Source: Cavia porcellus
Lineage: Eukaryota > Chordata > Mammalia > Rodentia > Caviidae
Length of the DNA stretch: 64,000 bases
Reading direction: 5' to 3'
Assembly: GCF_034190915.1 (NCBI RefSeq)
Contig: NW_026947514.1
Location: 7,848,201-7,912,200 of the forward strand
Shown here: positions 12,201 through 26,053 of the stretch, in pieces
How the letters are laid out: each line of letters opens with the position of its first letter
How positions within the stretch are numbered: the stretch's first letter is position 1
The notes under the pieces: model-generated
What the model was told of the DNA's origin: nothing
Seen by the model: only the letters and a program-made list of their open reading frames with translations
Database searches by the model: none
Translations under genes and position numbers: made by a program

Positions 12201-15200
12201 CAACCCCAGAACAAATTAAATTGGAACTTACTTTTAGAGAACTAACTGGTGAGATTGAAAGTGCTATAAAAGAGACATTGTAGATATAAATAACTGCTAC
12301 TGAAGCTTATAGGGTGAAAAATATGTGGCAGCTCCAAAATGGAATCAATGAAAGTATATTGTATTAAAAAACAGAAACAGCATTCCACCACTGTATACCC
12401 ATATGTTACATGTCAGTTATTTTTTAAAAAATTACAGGGCATGATGATTTAATCACTTTGTTAAAATACTTAGTTTCAACTGAGTATGATAGTGATTTTA
12501 CCTGCTTTCCACTTGTATGGGTTTATATTAGCTAGAATATTGAGGGTGAAGCACTTTACACACATTATTTTATTTCCTTTACTTATCAGAATATGGCTTT
12601 TACAGTTTTATAATTTAGTAGATGAAAGAATCAGTGTGCCTAGAAGGAGATGATGTCCAAGATCACATTGTAATAAACAGAAGAATCATGATTCTAATTC
12701 AGACTTGACACCAGAGCTTGAGTTTTCCACCAATCATACTCACTCTAGTGACTTTAGACTTTTCTGTATTGCTTTGCTGTTGTCAGCCAGAATGAGCATA
12801 AATGTAGAGGGACCCAAGTCTGTAAAGCAGTCCAGATCTCTGACCTGTAGCTCCTGTCCTGCTTCCCTGCCCTGGCTCCCTCCCCTCTGCAGCCGGGAGC
12901 CCTCTTCTTAACCCTTCTTGGAACAGGCTGCGAAGGGTCCCTTCCCTCTTCTCTCTGAAGTTTACAGACCTTTGGAAATAGATCGATTTGCCAAAGTAAG
13001 ACTTCATGAAAGAGCCATGGAATTATCTGGTCATTCCTTACCTCCAGTGCCAAGAAGCTCCTTACTTGGGAGGAAAACATTCTTTTCAGTGGCAGAATTC
13101 AATGAAAAAACATGCAGTATGTAAAATTATTTTGAATAGTGCTTGGTAAAAAAAAAGACATTTAAGAAAATGTGGAGATCTTTGTTTCTAGTGGTAGATT
13201 AGCTATGTCAATTTCTCTTTTGTGAAGAAATCATTATTTTAATATCACCTGGCAAGTTTACTACTTCTCCATTATATACCATTATACCCAAAACATTGGT
13301 ACTTGTGAAATTTAGCTTGAATACGCATGTCAAGTGAAAGCAGGGTGAACGAAGAGATGCTGGAGAACTTAATGGTGCATTGTTACCTTCAGGGAAGCTT
13401 TGCTTCTCTAAGGAGAAAAACCTTGGAGCATTTGACGATGCTATCCAGTAAATCAGTCTTGTTTTATTAGGATCATTCCAGGAGGAGAAAGGAGAGGCCT
13501 CTCTTAAGTTTTTCCACGTGTCTGGAGGTGTAGATGGAAATACAGCTTCATCAGATGACTTTGACTGGCCACGGTAAGCAGATGAGTAGGGGTACTCTTT
13601 CCAAAGTGAAGTGTGCTAGTCTTTTTAACCAGCATTTTGGGCATTAAATTTAAAGTAACCTTAGAGAACCAAGAGGATGTACAATAAAGTTGAACACTAC
13701 TTTTTGAAAGGTGTATATTAGGTACTAGAAGAGCGAGAAGGAGGTACAGGTGTGTTTTGTGGTGTCAAGCTACCTGATCTAATTAGAGGGACCAAAGACT
13801 CAGTAGCCACCCTAAACATACTTTGGGGGCTACCATAGGAGAGATGTTATAAGCCAGGTGTGATGTGAGCTCCTATAGTCCCCACCACTCTGGAGGCTAA
13901 GGCAAAAGGATTGCTTGAGTCTGGAGTTCAAGGCCAGGCTGGGCAATACAATGACAATGAGATCCGTGTCACAAAACAACAAAGAACAAACAAAAGAGAG
14001 ATATCATAAGTCACCTTTGGGTGGTTGTCAAATGCATTTTATAATCAATGGTTTTGGTTGATGTTTTTAGATCTGAGGAGCTTTACAAAGTTTGAGTCCC
14101 AACCTGAGATTCTGGCATAGTGTATTTAAAAGTGATACCAGATAATTCTAGTATATATTTGGACTTGGACAACCAGTGCTCCATGATTTCTTAGGCAAGA
14201 GGAGTCATTCCTTGGATTATGTTAACGTGATAGTGGGCTTTGATCGTATTTCAAAGAACTTAGTTTACTTGAATTAATAATCTGTTGTGATATTGAACAC
14301 AGTTATTTGAAAGCTATCTAAAAGTTATCCTTTTGGGTCATTTTCCTGCTTGCCTTCTTTCATACCTGCTCCTGCTGTGTATTAGCCTATCAGATTCTTA
14401 GGACCAGCACCTTCGATACCGGTTTAATGATGAGCATGAGTTTAGGCATGAGTTTTTATCAGAAGAACCAGATCTACTTCATATAGGTGATTTGGAAGCC
14501 CAGTTTCCACTAGGATATCCATAAATTAGCAAACAGTTATGAGAGTGTACTAGAAGCAAACAGTACCAAGTCTTAGGGAAAGTATGTTGAGGTATAAGAA
14601 TGCAGGTGTCTGAGGGCTGTGTGCCGAATCATCGGAATGGGCTGCCATGGTGATAGAAAGGGGAATGAAGAGCCTGGTCGGTCACCTTCTGTAGAAGAAG
14701 GAAGGGAATGAAGTTGTACTCAAGCCAAAGCTTGTCAACTTTTACAGTCAAAGGCTGTGTTAATGAAGTGATACCGTGGAGTTTGTAGCTACAAGCAACA
14801 ATAGAATAGACAGTTTATTACTGAATTTCCTGCCTGAAAGTGTAATTTTGTAGTTGAAGTTCAAAACCCACTCCCTAATCAGTCTCTGCATTTCCCAGGA
14901 GAGGTGTTTCTGTAACACGGGGTTTCTTAATAGCTAGGCAAGCATTCCACTGTGCAGAGCAGTCTGCGTATGAGAGGGTTTAGTTCTTCTGTAACAATTC
15001 AGAGGCTTAGGCAAATTTTGCTGGCTGTAATGAAATATGAAAGCAAGGCCTTTGCCCTCAAAAGGTCATATTTTTAGTTAGCCAAGTATAAAATGTGAGT
15101 AGTTTTCATTTACTTGTTTTAGTTTTATACTTTTGAGTTTACAACACGTTCAGCAGTGAATTATTAAGCATAGATTTTCTAAAGAAATCTAACTCTGATT

Positions 15201-18200
15201 AAGAGCTAATTGATGTTCTTATTAGTGTGCACAAAGTTTTCTGTTTACACTTAGGTCTTGATTTTTAAAATGTTTACCTTTGCTGTCAGAATGGTACTGA
15301 AAATCAATCCCCCGGCCATGCATTCCATTTTGGAGAGAATAGCCGCGGAGGAGGAGGAGGAGGAGGAAGAGAACGACAGTCACTACCAGGAAGAGGAGGA
15401 GGGGTGCGCGCATTCCCTGAAAGATGTCTGCGACCTGAGGCGGCCGGCCCCGTCTCCGTTTTCTTCCCGTAGAGTGATGTTTGAAAATGAACAGGTAAAG
15501 GAAGGGTGTGAGCACGCAGCACGGCTGTGTTGGAGTCTTTATTCTCCTGTGGTGCTGGGGACTGAGCTCCGGAGGAGCTAGCTCTAGTCCGTTCCCAGCC
15601 CTTTTAAATGTTTTTGAGGCAGGGGGTCTCACTGAATCGCCCAGGCTGGCCTTGGACTCGCCATCCTCCTGCCTCTACCTCCTGAGTGGTCGAGATTACA
15701 AACATATGACACCACGCCCGAATTGATTTTATGTTTAAAAATCTTCTCTGTGTAGTGTGCTTGCTAGGTTTTAATTAATCCCCAAGATGGATTGTAGTTT
15801 TTGTCGTGGCGGTACTGTCCCCAGGTGAATGTTGGGTGCTCATTTATTTGCTCACGTATAAATGCTGTGGGTACGTAAGGTGCTACTGCTTCAAACATAA
15901 AATTGTTATTAGATGTCTTTTTAAGAATTAAACTATTGTGTTTTAGATGGTGATGCCTGGAGACCCTGTAGAAATGACAGAGTTCCAAGATAAAGCAATG
16001 AGCAATTCTCGCTATGTGCTGGAACTGATGTTACCAAATATTCACATAACACTGCCTAATAAAAGCTTTTATGAGAAGCTTTACAATAGGTGAGTTTAGA
16101 CACATTTAGTTGAATCTTTGGAGTCAGCCTTTCCGCCTCACTGGCTCTGTGTTTCACCTCTTGCACTCTTTTTTCCCTTGCTTTTTAAATGCTGTCTGTT
16201 GTCGGCATGTACTTTGTATAGCATTGATGGCTGTGTAACTGTCGCCATTATGATGTGCTGTTGTCCTAGCAGAGTCTCACCTGCTGTGTCCCTGGGCTGC
16301 TGGCCATGAGGTCTTATTCCTTTCACCCCAGAGTGGCTGGTTGCCCCCTCACCCTGTAGGCTACTGAGCAAAGGCTGTTTTTCCTATGCGGGCAACAACG
16401 TGCAGGGAGTTAGGAGACTGGTGCAGAGAGCCGGCAGGTGCGGCTTCCCCTCAGAGCCCTCGGTGCCTATGCGGAGGGGAGCGACTGTTGGCATTCAGAA
16501 GGCTTCTTGTTGGAAATCTACTTACAGACTTGTGTACAAAATTTGTATTTCAGTACCCCTCAACATGTGTATGAGACGGATGTGTTGACAGTAATAAACT
16601 GCTGATTGTGAGAATTTCCCCAGCCCCCAGAAGCCTCAGTCTCTTCATCCGCAGAGTGGAGAGGAGTCTGGGCCTGCTTCAGAGGCTGCTTGGAGGACTG
16701 GACATGTAACCGCCAGGGGTTCTGAGGGGCGATGCTGAGCTCTCTGATAGCACACCCGAAAGACGGTTGTGCGAGTTTCCAGAAGGCCTGGCGTCGTCAT
16801 CATAGCTTCCCACATGTAAACGAGTTGTTCTAAATTCCGCTCAGCCTGACAGCTCCCCCATGTTGTTCCTGCTGTGTGTCGTTTTTTTTTTTTTTTTTTT
16901 TTTTTGGCGTCGGAAGTCGAACTCATGACCTCATGCTTGCCAGGTAGGCACAGTGCTGCTGAGCTAAATTCCCAGCCCTCTGCTGTACGTTTACTTGGTA
17001 TCAGCTATCCCTGGCTTTGTTCCTTAACCATTAACACTGAGTCTTCCCTCAGATTGACACGGACTATCTTAGAATCAGTTAAGTTCTAAGTAGGACCTCA
17101 AGGTCACATGAGTTCAGTGGTGTTGACAATAGAGTCACAAGACAATGTACAGAAAGAAATGCCCAACCTATATTTCTGTATAACGCACAGTATAGTCACA
17201 CATAATTTATAAATTCATAATTTTTTTTAACTATTGGCGTTTGTTTGCACGTAATCTAAAGTTTGGAAACCACACATCTGCAGATTCCTTGGCTTTGTAG
17301 GTGGGTGATGGCTGCTCATTGCTGCCCTGTGTAGGGCTAAGTCTGAGGTCAGGGAGCGTCTGTCCTCTTCCTGTCTCAGGGGGGCAGGTTTCTGTTTGTT
17401 AGATTGGGACATAAGACTGCAATGCAAACCATGAACTTCAGCTGTGAATGTACTCGTTTACCACTTCTCCACGCAAGGGCTGCTGTGTGGCCGCCCCAGA
17501 CCCCTGGGCGCCCGCAGGCTTGCAGGCTTCTTGCATCCGCCTGCTGTGTAGCTGCGATTCCAGGGATATGCTGCTGTGCCTGGTTCTGCCACTTGTTTGA
17601 AATATAGGTCAGGGCCTTTTCTTTGAATATGAGCTGTTGGTTAGACTTCCACCTTGTCTTTTTTGCATAAAGTATACCCAGAATTATAAAGATTACTTAT
17701 ACTTTGGTTCTGGTTCCTTTACAATGTGGTGAAAAAAATTATTTTCAAGGTAATCTGAGGGTAGAGTCATTGTAAATTCTCAACATTTTCCCACACCAAT
17801 CTAGGTATTTAAAATTAATCAGTTACCACATAGTAGTTAATTAAACTTGTACTTAAAGTAGGAAATACAACCCAGTTGTGTTGTCCCTTGGTGACTATCT
17901 AAGATGTGTAACTTTCCTGTTTGAAAAGTTCTCGGGCGTGCTGGAGAGCAGTCTGTCGGTAGCAGGCAGCCGTGGTGGCGACAGCATCGCTGTGGCTGTC
18001 TGTGGCTGTCCGAGGCTGCTGGGTGTCGGCTGCTTAGCTGTGGGAGCCGCCGGAGCTGCGCGCTGCCGCCGGAGTGGAGAGACTGTGGGGAGCCTGTGTG
18101 CCGCCTTCTCTGCTGCTTCGCCAGCTTCAGGCCCTGGAATTACAAGAAGTGGGGTTAACTGCCTCAGGGTGTGCGTGCCTTGCCTCTTACTCGGCTTTGC

Positions 18201-21200
18201 ATTTTTAAGTTGAGTTTACTTAATTGTTCAGATAATCTCAGACAGGCAGCTTACAAAAACAGTACAGGAGAATTTCCCCTGCCCAAGTGTTTGAGGGGAC
18301 GTTGCTAATGTGATGCCCCCTTGGCCTTAACTGAGGACAAGCAAGGACATTTTATATAACCTTAATCATCCCAATCAGGAATTTAGTATTGATCCATGCT
18401 ATCTACTCAGATTTTAGTAAATGTCTTAATAATGTCCTTTTATCCTTTTTTTAAAAATCTTGTTCTTTTGTGCAGGCATTCTAGCCAACTCTGCCTTTAT
18501 TTTGTGTACTTAGAATACTGGTTTATTTCTCTAGGATCTTGGTTCATTGTCTCTTTTTGGAAAGATAGTTCCAGGTATAGGAAATACTTTTCTGCGTCAC
18601 ATATCCTTTAGAATATAAAAAATGTAATGCTTATCGAGCATCTCTTGTTTCAGGCTCAAAAACACAGAGTCATGCTGGTAGATCCTTAATATCGTAAGCA
18701 CCTAAATGTCTTTCTCGATATTAAAAACCTCATCCAGTCAGGTGTAGTGGTTTACCTGGAATCCCAACATTCAGAGGCTGAGGCAGGAGGATTGCTGTGC
18801 GTTCCAGGCCAGCCTGGGCTACAAGGTGAGTGTAGGCCAGCCTGAACTGCATAGCAAGACCCTGTCTCTAAATTCAAAAAAAGAAGAAAGAAATGAAATA
18901 AAAACATCACCTGACATTTTATAGTATTAACAGTATCAAGACTGTATTTGCACCCCCATATAATCAAGGACACTAGTAAAATGATATGAAACCTGTAGGT
19001 CACGTGCCATGAGCCCCCAATTTTATTTAAAGTAATGTGTTCTCTTTAACCTATGAAGAGCAAATAATGCTTGCAGGAAGTAAGGTAAAGGAAGATCCTT
19101 TCCTGAGCGAGTCTTCGTTTCATACCTTTCTCATGCATGTACATACATTTTAGACCAACATGTGCATTTACAGTCTTTTGTCTTTCCTGTGTATGCCCAA
19201 GAAGCAGTAAGTACCATGGTGCTTTTGGGCATGGCTGTCAGTGTGTGTGAGATGTGGCAACCCTCTGCTGGACTTTTGGCATCTTTCATAGTGATGGCTC
19301 CTAAAGGAGGCTTTTTGGGTGGGGTTTGTAACTCACCGAGAGTCACTCTACCACCAGCTCAGGAACCCTCGTTGGTTGGCATGGTGGTGGGTATCACACT
19401 TGGCTATACTTAGGGTCCACTTCGTCCTCCGTGTGAGATATCACCCGCTGCCTTTCTTCACCAGCTGCCAGTGCCTGGCAGAGGCAGTGGTGACTGTGCA
19501 TGGCTGCCTCTCCAGTGTCGTGGGGCTGGTGGTCTTGGATAGGAAAGGAAGAAGCAGAGCCAAGGGCTAAAGGTGTGGTGAGGGCAATGGGTAGCTGGGA
19601 AGGACGTGCTGTGGGTCCTGAGCTAGCATAAGGCTTCCTAGAGAATGCTGCTGAGGTTGGGTTTTCCTGAACCCATGGAGAGGGGTAGAGGGGGGAGGTG
19701 AGGAGGAAGGCTCTGTGCGTGGTGGCAGGCGTTTCTTGGAAAGGTAGGATGCACTGGTAGCCTAGTTGCCACCCCACTGGTCACCAGTGTTGATTGGGTG
19801 TTCTAGCAAGTTCTTCCCTGCATTCCGCTCAGTGAAGGTGGCGCGAATCTCAGATCTTTTTAGAGAAAAAGTGAATTGAGAGTGATATTTAATCTGGACT
19901 CCCATCCTAGCTCTTCTGCTAAGTGGCTGTGCGACCCTGGGAAGGTCACTTATCCTGCACAAGGCAGAGTCTGGGTGTCAGGCGAGAACAGCCATTCTCC
20001 TGGCCACCCGCAGGACTGCGGGGCGGCCCGGGGCTGAAGCAGGAGTGCTCTCATTGCCAGCGGTCTTCCTTTTGCTCATTGTGGGCTTTTATTTTTAGTT
20101 GGCTTCTAAGTACAGTTAGATGTGCAGTAGGGGGTGCTGAGCTGAGTGTGGGGCACTGGTGGATGCAGGCGAGGATCTGTTTAGGTGTCTCATGTGTGAG
20201 GATCTAGTCATATATCTCAGGGCTTTGCCGTGGCCATGCCAGTGCTTTTTTCTTTTTTTTTTTTTTTTTTTTTTTTTAATTTTTTATTTAAAGAAAAGGA
20301 AACAAAAGAATACATGGAGATTTTAAAAAGGGGTAGAAATGATACAAACTTACAGAAAAACAAACGGTAAGAAATTGCTGGTTGATAAGTTACACATTGT
20401 CATCTTAGAAATAGCTGTTCATGTTATGGAATTGAAGCATTTAGAACCGCTCCGCCAGTGCTTTTTTCATTGAGGTAAGGTCGTTAAAAAACTCTTTCAT
20501 AGCATCTAACTTCCATTTCACCGTTTAAAAAATATTTGGTTCATCAGATCACCTGCAAGTGTATTCTTTACTGTGCCATCAGTTAGGAGAAGGGGTTATG
20601 TGTTTACTTCTCAGTTTTTGTCTTGATAGGATCTTTAACGACTTGCTGCTCTGGGAGCCCACAGCTCCCTCCCCGGTGGAGACATTTGAAAATCTTTCCT
20701 ATGGGATCGGGCTGTCCGTGGCCAGTCAGCTGATTAACACCTTCAACAAAGACAGTTTTAGTCCACTTAAATCTACTGTTCACTATGGTAATGTATTTTA
20801 AATTCAGCCTAACTTAAAATCAGTACAGTAGTTTCTATTTCAAAAATGTTTTCTTTATATTTTCCATTTGTAACTGTATATCATAATTTCTTTGATAATT
20901 TGCAAGGACACTTTCGTATTAATATCATCACTTGACTGTGTTATCCATCGAGTAATAGCGTGCACATTAAAGTTCAGAGCTAAAGAGAAACATATAAAGG
21001 CATGTTTTTATTGTCATCCTCTATTCTTTGTACAAGTAAGCAAATTACAAATAAAAATATTTATGTGCAATTTTTTAAGTTGCCGTTGTATTGTAATAAG
21101 TTCTAAGAACTATGTAATAGCATAGTTTTTTCTCGTAGATGAAGAAAGTGGATCTGAGGAAGAGACTTTGCAGTATTTTTCTACTGTTGATCCCAATTAT

Positions 21201-24200
21201 CGTTCCCGTAGGAAAAAAAAATTAGACCCTCAGAACAAGAACTCCCAGAGTTTTCTCTCAGTTCTTCTGAATATTAATCATGGATTGATGGCAGTGTTCA
21301 CGGATGTAAAGGTGAGGATTATGGATCATAAATGCACAGTGTTTTTGAATGCACCTGATTGTAAAGAATACAAGGCTGGGATGTAGCTCGGCGGTAGCGC
21401 ACTGGCCCAGCATGCATGCGCCCCAGGTTCATTTGCGCCCCGTGACTAAAATAGATTGAGGTTGTTTAGTGCTGGGGAAGGCCAGTGTGGAGGCTCAGCA
21501 TGAAGGTAGACACTTCCAGCACACAGCAGTCATTGCCAGGCAAACTTCCTTTGGAAAACGGGCTAATTTTGCTCCTGAGGTGGTAACTGCTAGTTGGTCT
21601 GCTTTAAGGGAAGATGAAATACAGAGCTTGATGGCCAGAAGAGGTCTTGCCAGCATTTAATTACTCAGCTGTTAGTGTCTCCATACTGACTGGTGCGAGA
21701 GCGGGCTGCTTTCATGGCAGTGTGGGAGAGTCTCCTAAGCTGAATTGGAAGTGTGTATTCCAAGAGAGGCTCTTCTTTTTCTGTACTCAAATACCAGATT
21801 TGGGCAGCTGAGGATGGAACTCAGGGGTAGAGCACAAGCCTAGCAGAGTGAGGCCCTGGGTTCCACCTGCAGCATTGAAATTAAAATCTAAATTATAACT
21901 TCTCTGTTTTTCTCATTTTTGTTAGCAAGATAATGGAGAACTGTTGGAAAACAAGCATGGCGAATTCTGGCTGGAGTTCAGTAGTGGTTCATTGTTTTGC
22001 GTGACAAAATACGAAGGTTTTGATGACAAGCACTACATTTGCCTTCACTCTAGCAGTTTCAGTCTGTACCACAAAGGTAGGGCAGATGTGTATTTGTTCA
22101 TTTCCATTTGCACATGTTTAAATTTCTTGATTAGTAAAGAAAATCTGGTGAGAACAGAACTGTGAAATTGAAAATTATTTTTTGTATGAGGATCTGATCC
22201 CACTGTCAAAGTAATGCTTAGTACAAATTAGAAGTTGGCTTACGTTCTTTTTTTGGTAATGAAATGATGAAAGTGGAATTTATTTACTGTACAGTTCACA
22301 CCTGTAAAGTGTGTACCTCAGTGGCTTTACGGTTTCACAGAGTTGTATAGCCATCATTAGAACAAGTTTCTAAAACAGCTCCGCAAAAAGACTTTCCTTA
22401 GGGGGCTGGGGATTTAGCTCAGCGGCATAAGCGCCTGCCTTGCAAGCAGGCAGTCGTGGGTTCGATCCCCGGTACCGATAAAAAGGAAAAAGACAAAAAA
22501 AAAAAAAAAAAAAAAAAGAAAGACTTTCCTCGAGGCCCTCCAATCCTGCCTTGCCCTGCTGCCCTTAGCCATTTTTGCTCGAGTTTCTGTCTCCATGGAT
22601 TTGCACATTCTGAAAGTTTCATACTTAACAATAGTTGGGATTGTACAACATATCATCATCTTTCATTTGACATGTTTTTAAGGTTTGTCCAAGTTATATC
22701 AAGTATTTCATTCTTTTTTATTGCTGAGTAATATTGTGCTATGTGGATATGCTTAATCTTATTTATCTGTTTATTAGTTGGTGGCACCTTGCGTTTCTTA
22801 GTCTATCTTAAGAAATGTTTTCTAGCCAGGTGTGGTGGTGCTTGCCTGTAATCCTAGCACTTGGGAGGCAGAGGCAGGAGGATCATTGTAAGTGCAAGGC
22901 CAGCCTGAACTGCACAGCAAGACTGTCTCAAAAAGACAAAAAAAAATTTAAACTTACCAATAAAAGGAAAAGGAAATATTTCCTTTTGGTTTTGAATACA
23001 AAATTTATCATTCTTTGAAAAGTTGTCCAAGTTACTTTCTGAGTAGGTATCAGATACACATTTTTGATGTTTATAAGGTTTTCCTCCTTACATTTCATTT
23101 TGCTTGCATTTCAGAATCTTAGGTTTTTCTTTTTTAAATGTTTGAAGTTGTGCCCTGTCAGTCAGTTGTACCTTTTTATACCAGTGTTAGCAAAGAGGAG
23201 TAGATAATTAATACCACCCGGGTTCTTGGTCATCACACTGCTAGGATTTGGAAGTACAGGTTCAGTATCTCTAGGCTAAATAAGAACCGAAGTCTGAAGT
23301 GCTCCAAATTCCAGAACTTTTAGTGCTAACACAGTATCATAAATGGAAAAGTCCACACCTGATCTCACATGATTGGTTGCAGTTAAAATGGAGGCACAAT
23401 AAAAATATTGCATAAATGGTTTTTAGGTTGTGTGTTTAAGGTGTGTGTGAAATAGGAATTTTGTGTTTAGACGTGGATCCCCTCCCCAGATACCTCATTA
23501 TGTACATGTGAAAATTCAAAATCAGAGAATGTCCCAATGTAAAACACTCCTGGTTCCCGGCATTTCAGGTAAGGGCTTCTCATCTGGTATGTGGGTTTTT
23601 GTTTCGAGTTTATAGAAGTCCAGACAGAGAACTAATTTCAGGTAATTGTTTTGTTATATTTTCGCCCCGTGGTGGATCTAGGCATAGTGGATGGAGCGAT
23701 TCTTCCCACAGAAACACGCCTGCCCTGCTCAAGCCGCCCACACTGGTTGGAACCTACTATTTATTCCACTGAGGAAGATGGGCGCAGTAGAGCTGCTTCA
23801 GATGGTGTGGGAGGGGATAATCTCAATATGCTCTCTGTTGCGGTCAAGATACTGTCGGATAAGTCAGAGTCCAATACGAAGGTTTGTGTTTTATGCCTTT
23901 TTACTGTTAAGTACTTGCTGTCATTTGATTACTAGCTAGGACTGATGGTATAAGACGTGGGACATTGCTTTGCTCTGGTGGTAAATGTAACTCCTCGTGT
24001 TGTTCTCTGTAGGAATTTCTCATTGCTGTAGGACTGAAAGGAGCCACCCTTCAGCACCGAATGCTTCCGTCTGGGCTTAGCTGGCATGAACAGGTAGGGC
24101 AGCTCTTACACTGAGTTTATTTTAAAGTTGATATTGGCATATAATGCACTTAAAGAAAAGGTTATGAGTCATAAATGTTCTCCAGGAAATTATCATAAAG

Positions 24201-26016
24201 CAAATACTGTGTGTCACCGTGCTTAGATTAAGAAATACAACATTAAGATTGCTGCAGAAGTAATAGATTTTTTTCTTAAAATTTGGTTCCTCAAACTTGT
24301 CAGTGACAGAGTTGGTATTTTGGCATTAAAGAAAAGTAAAGCACTCTGTGTTCAGGACCAATGGATGCCTGTCATGAATTGCTTTACAAGCAGGAGAGTT
24401 TGAAGTGCCATGATTTCTGCCCCGTCCCCAGGCCTGTGAGGCTGCAACCCCAAACCCACTTGCTTACCCAAAGTTCCAACACTGCAACTGAACCTGAATA
24501 ATGAGGTTTTAGTTTAGAAAAAAACTACTCTTACATTAACCTCCTTTGTTTTAAAAGAAAAACAGTAACATGCGATTTGTCACCACTGCTCTAGGCCACT
24601 AATGTGATGCTGCTTTAGAGCACTTGATCAGGGTTTCTGTAATTAATTTCCACTTGAATAACTTCTATATGGCAGAGGTAAGATTCAAAAAATTTCGTTT
24701 TGGCAGCGCTGATGAGCAAAACCAAGGTTTTGCACTTGATAGGCACATATTCTGTTGCTATATTCCAAGTCCCATAAAAAAATTTTTTTTAAGTTTCTAT
24801 TATGTTAGATTGGTTATTTTTGAGTAATAAGGACTTTAAGTATGAACTTTGAGGAAGAAACAGATAAATTTTGAGGTCAAAGTAAGCTTTTCTTTATGCG
24901 AGAATGAAAAACAAGTACCCTATGATTTTTTAATATTCCTTAGAAAGAGGAGTTTTTCACTGTTTTGGGAAAATTAAATTATTTAAAAATTTGAATGTTC
25001 CGAGGGCTTAGGAAACACAAAGCTGTTTGCCTGGGAGTAGATGGTTAGGATCAACATTTAACCAGCTGTAAGGGAGTCTTCCGTGTTTCTTTAGAGCTGT
25101 GGGAACAGGCGGGGGTCAGAGGGCCTGGTTTCCAGGTGGTGTATACATTAAGGAAAGTGAGCTTTCTTCAAGAGTGACTTATACAGCAAAGTAAACCCCT
25201 CACTGGTTATTTAGGGAACCAGATTTTCTTTTTCAAATAGTCTTCAACATCTTTTAGAAGATTGTTCTGAGAAAAATAATGTGAAATTATAGATACTTTG
25301 TTACTAATCAAGATATGATTTTCTGAGATCTTTTGGCACTACAATTGTTGAGTGGATGTCTGCATTTCAAATTGTAGGGTTTTTCAAGTACTGTACTCCT
25401 CACAGTTTTAGTTTCATCGTACATATGTAAGGTGTACAGGACAGTGAGATGGCTGCGCAGGTGGCGCTGAGCATGTCTGTCACCTACTGGATTTCCCTTG
25501 CTTGTGTGTGTATGCAACTTGAAATGAATTCCTTCAAAATGATTTTTCTTTTACCATTATGAATTTCCAAATGAATGAATACTTTTTCTGTGCAATACTT
25601 TGTTTTATACTCATTAAATATATTACATCAAAATTTTTTTTCTTCTAAAGCAGGGCATTTTATATTTTTGTGATTATAGATCTTATATTTCTTGAACATT
25701 GCTGATGAGCCTGTCTTGGGATATAATCCTCCAACTTCATTTACAACTTTTCATGTTCATCTTTGGAGCTGTGCACTTGATTACAGGTAAGATCACAAAT
25801 GTAACAAAAATCCTAAGTGTGTGTTAGCTAGACGTGGTGATGGCTGCCTGTAATCTTAGCGTCCTGGGAAGCTGACACTGGAGGATCATAAATTTGAGCT
25901 CACCCTGAGCAACTTAGGGACGGATGTGTGATGACTTTGTCTCAAAATAAAAAAAAGGGCTGGGGAAGTGGCTTGTGAAAGGTCCTGGGTTTAATCTACA
26001 GTGTTGCAAAAAAAAA

Positions 26017-26053
<37 letters not shown>

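Larger units (their letters stand above)
16090..20629 (+). other. ATG2B large intron (4.5 kb)
   Basis: Contains an antisense ID (16880-16978), a CpG- and GC-rich patch (17930-18130), a B1 (18738-18880), a MIR-like scrap near 19890-19985 and a poly(T)-headed retrocopy (20253-20453). The 19130-19800 part is moderately GC-rich and open in short frames on both strands, without a recognised product. Confidence 0.65.
21312..21925 (+). other. ATG2B intron with two ID-related SINEs
   Basis: Sense ID copies at 21372-21450 and 21803-21882. The remainder is unassigned. Confidence 0.65.
22077..23681 (+). other. ATG2B intron with L1 remnant, young ID and B1
   Basis: A worn L1 fragment (about 22258-22800) is split by a fresh ID insertion (22401-22518). 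A B1 lies at 22825-22952. Confidence 0.65.

Noticed and set aside
22401..22480. tRNA-Ala gene
   Set aside because: Internal promoter boxes are present, but the 3' half cannot fold as a tRNA, and the A tail and target duplication show an ID SINE.
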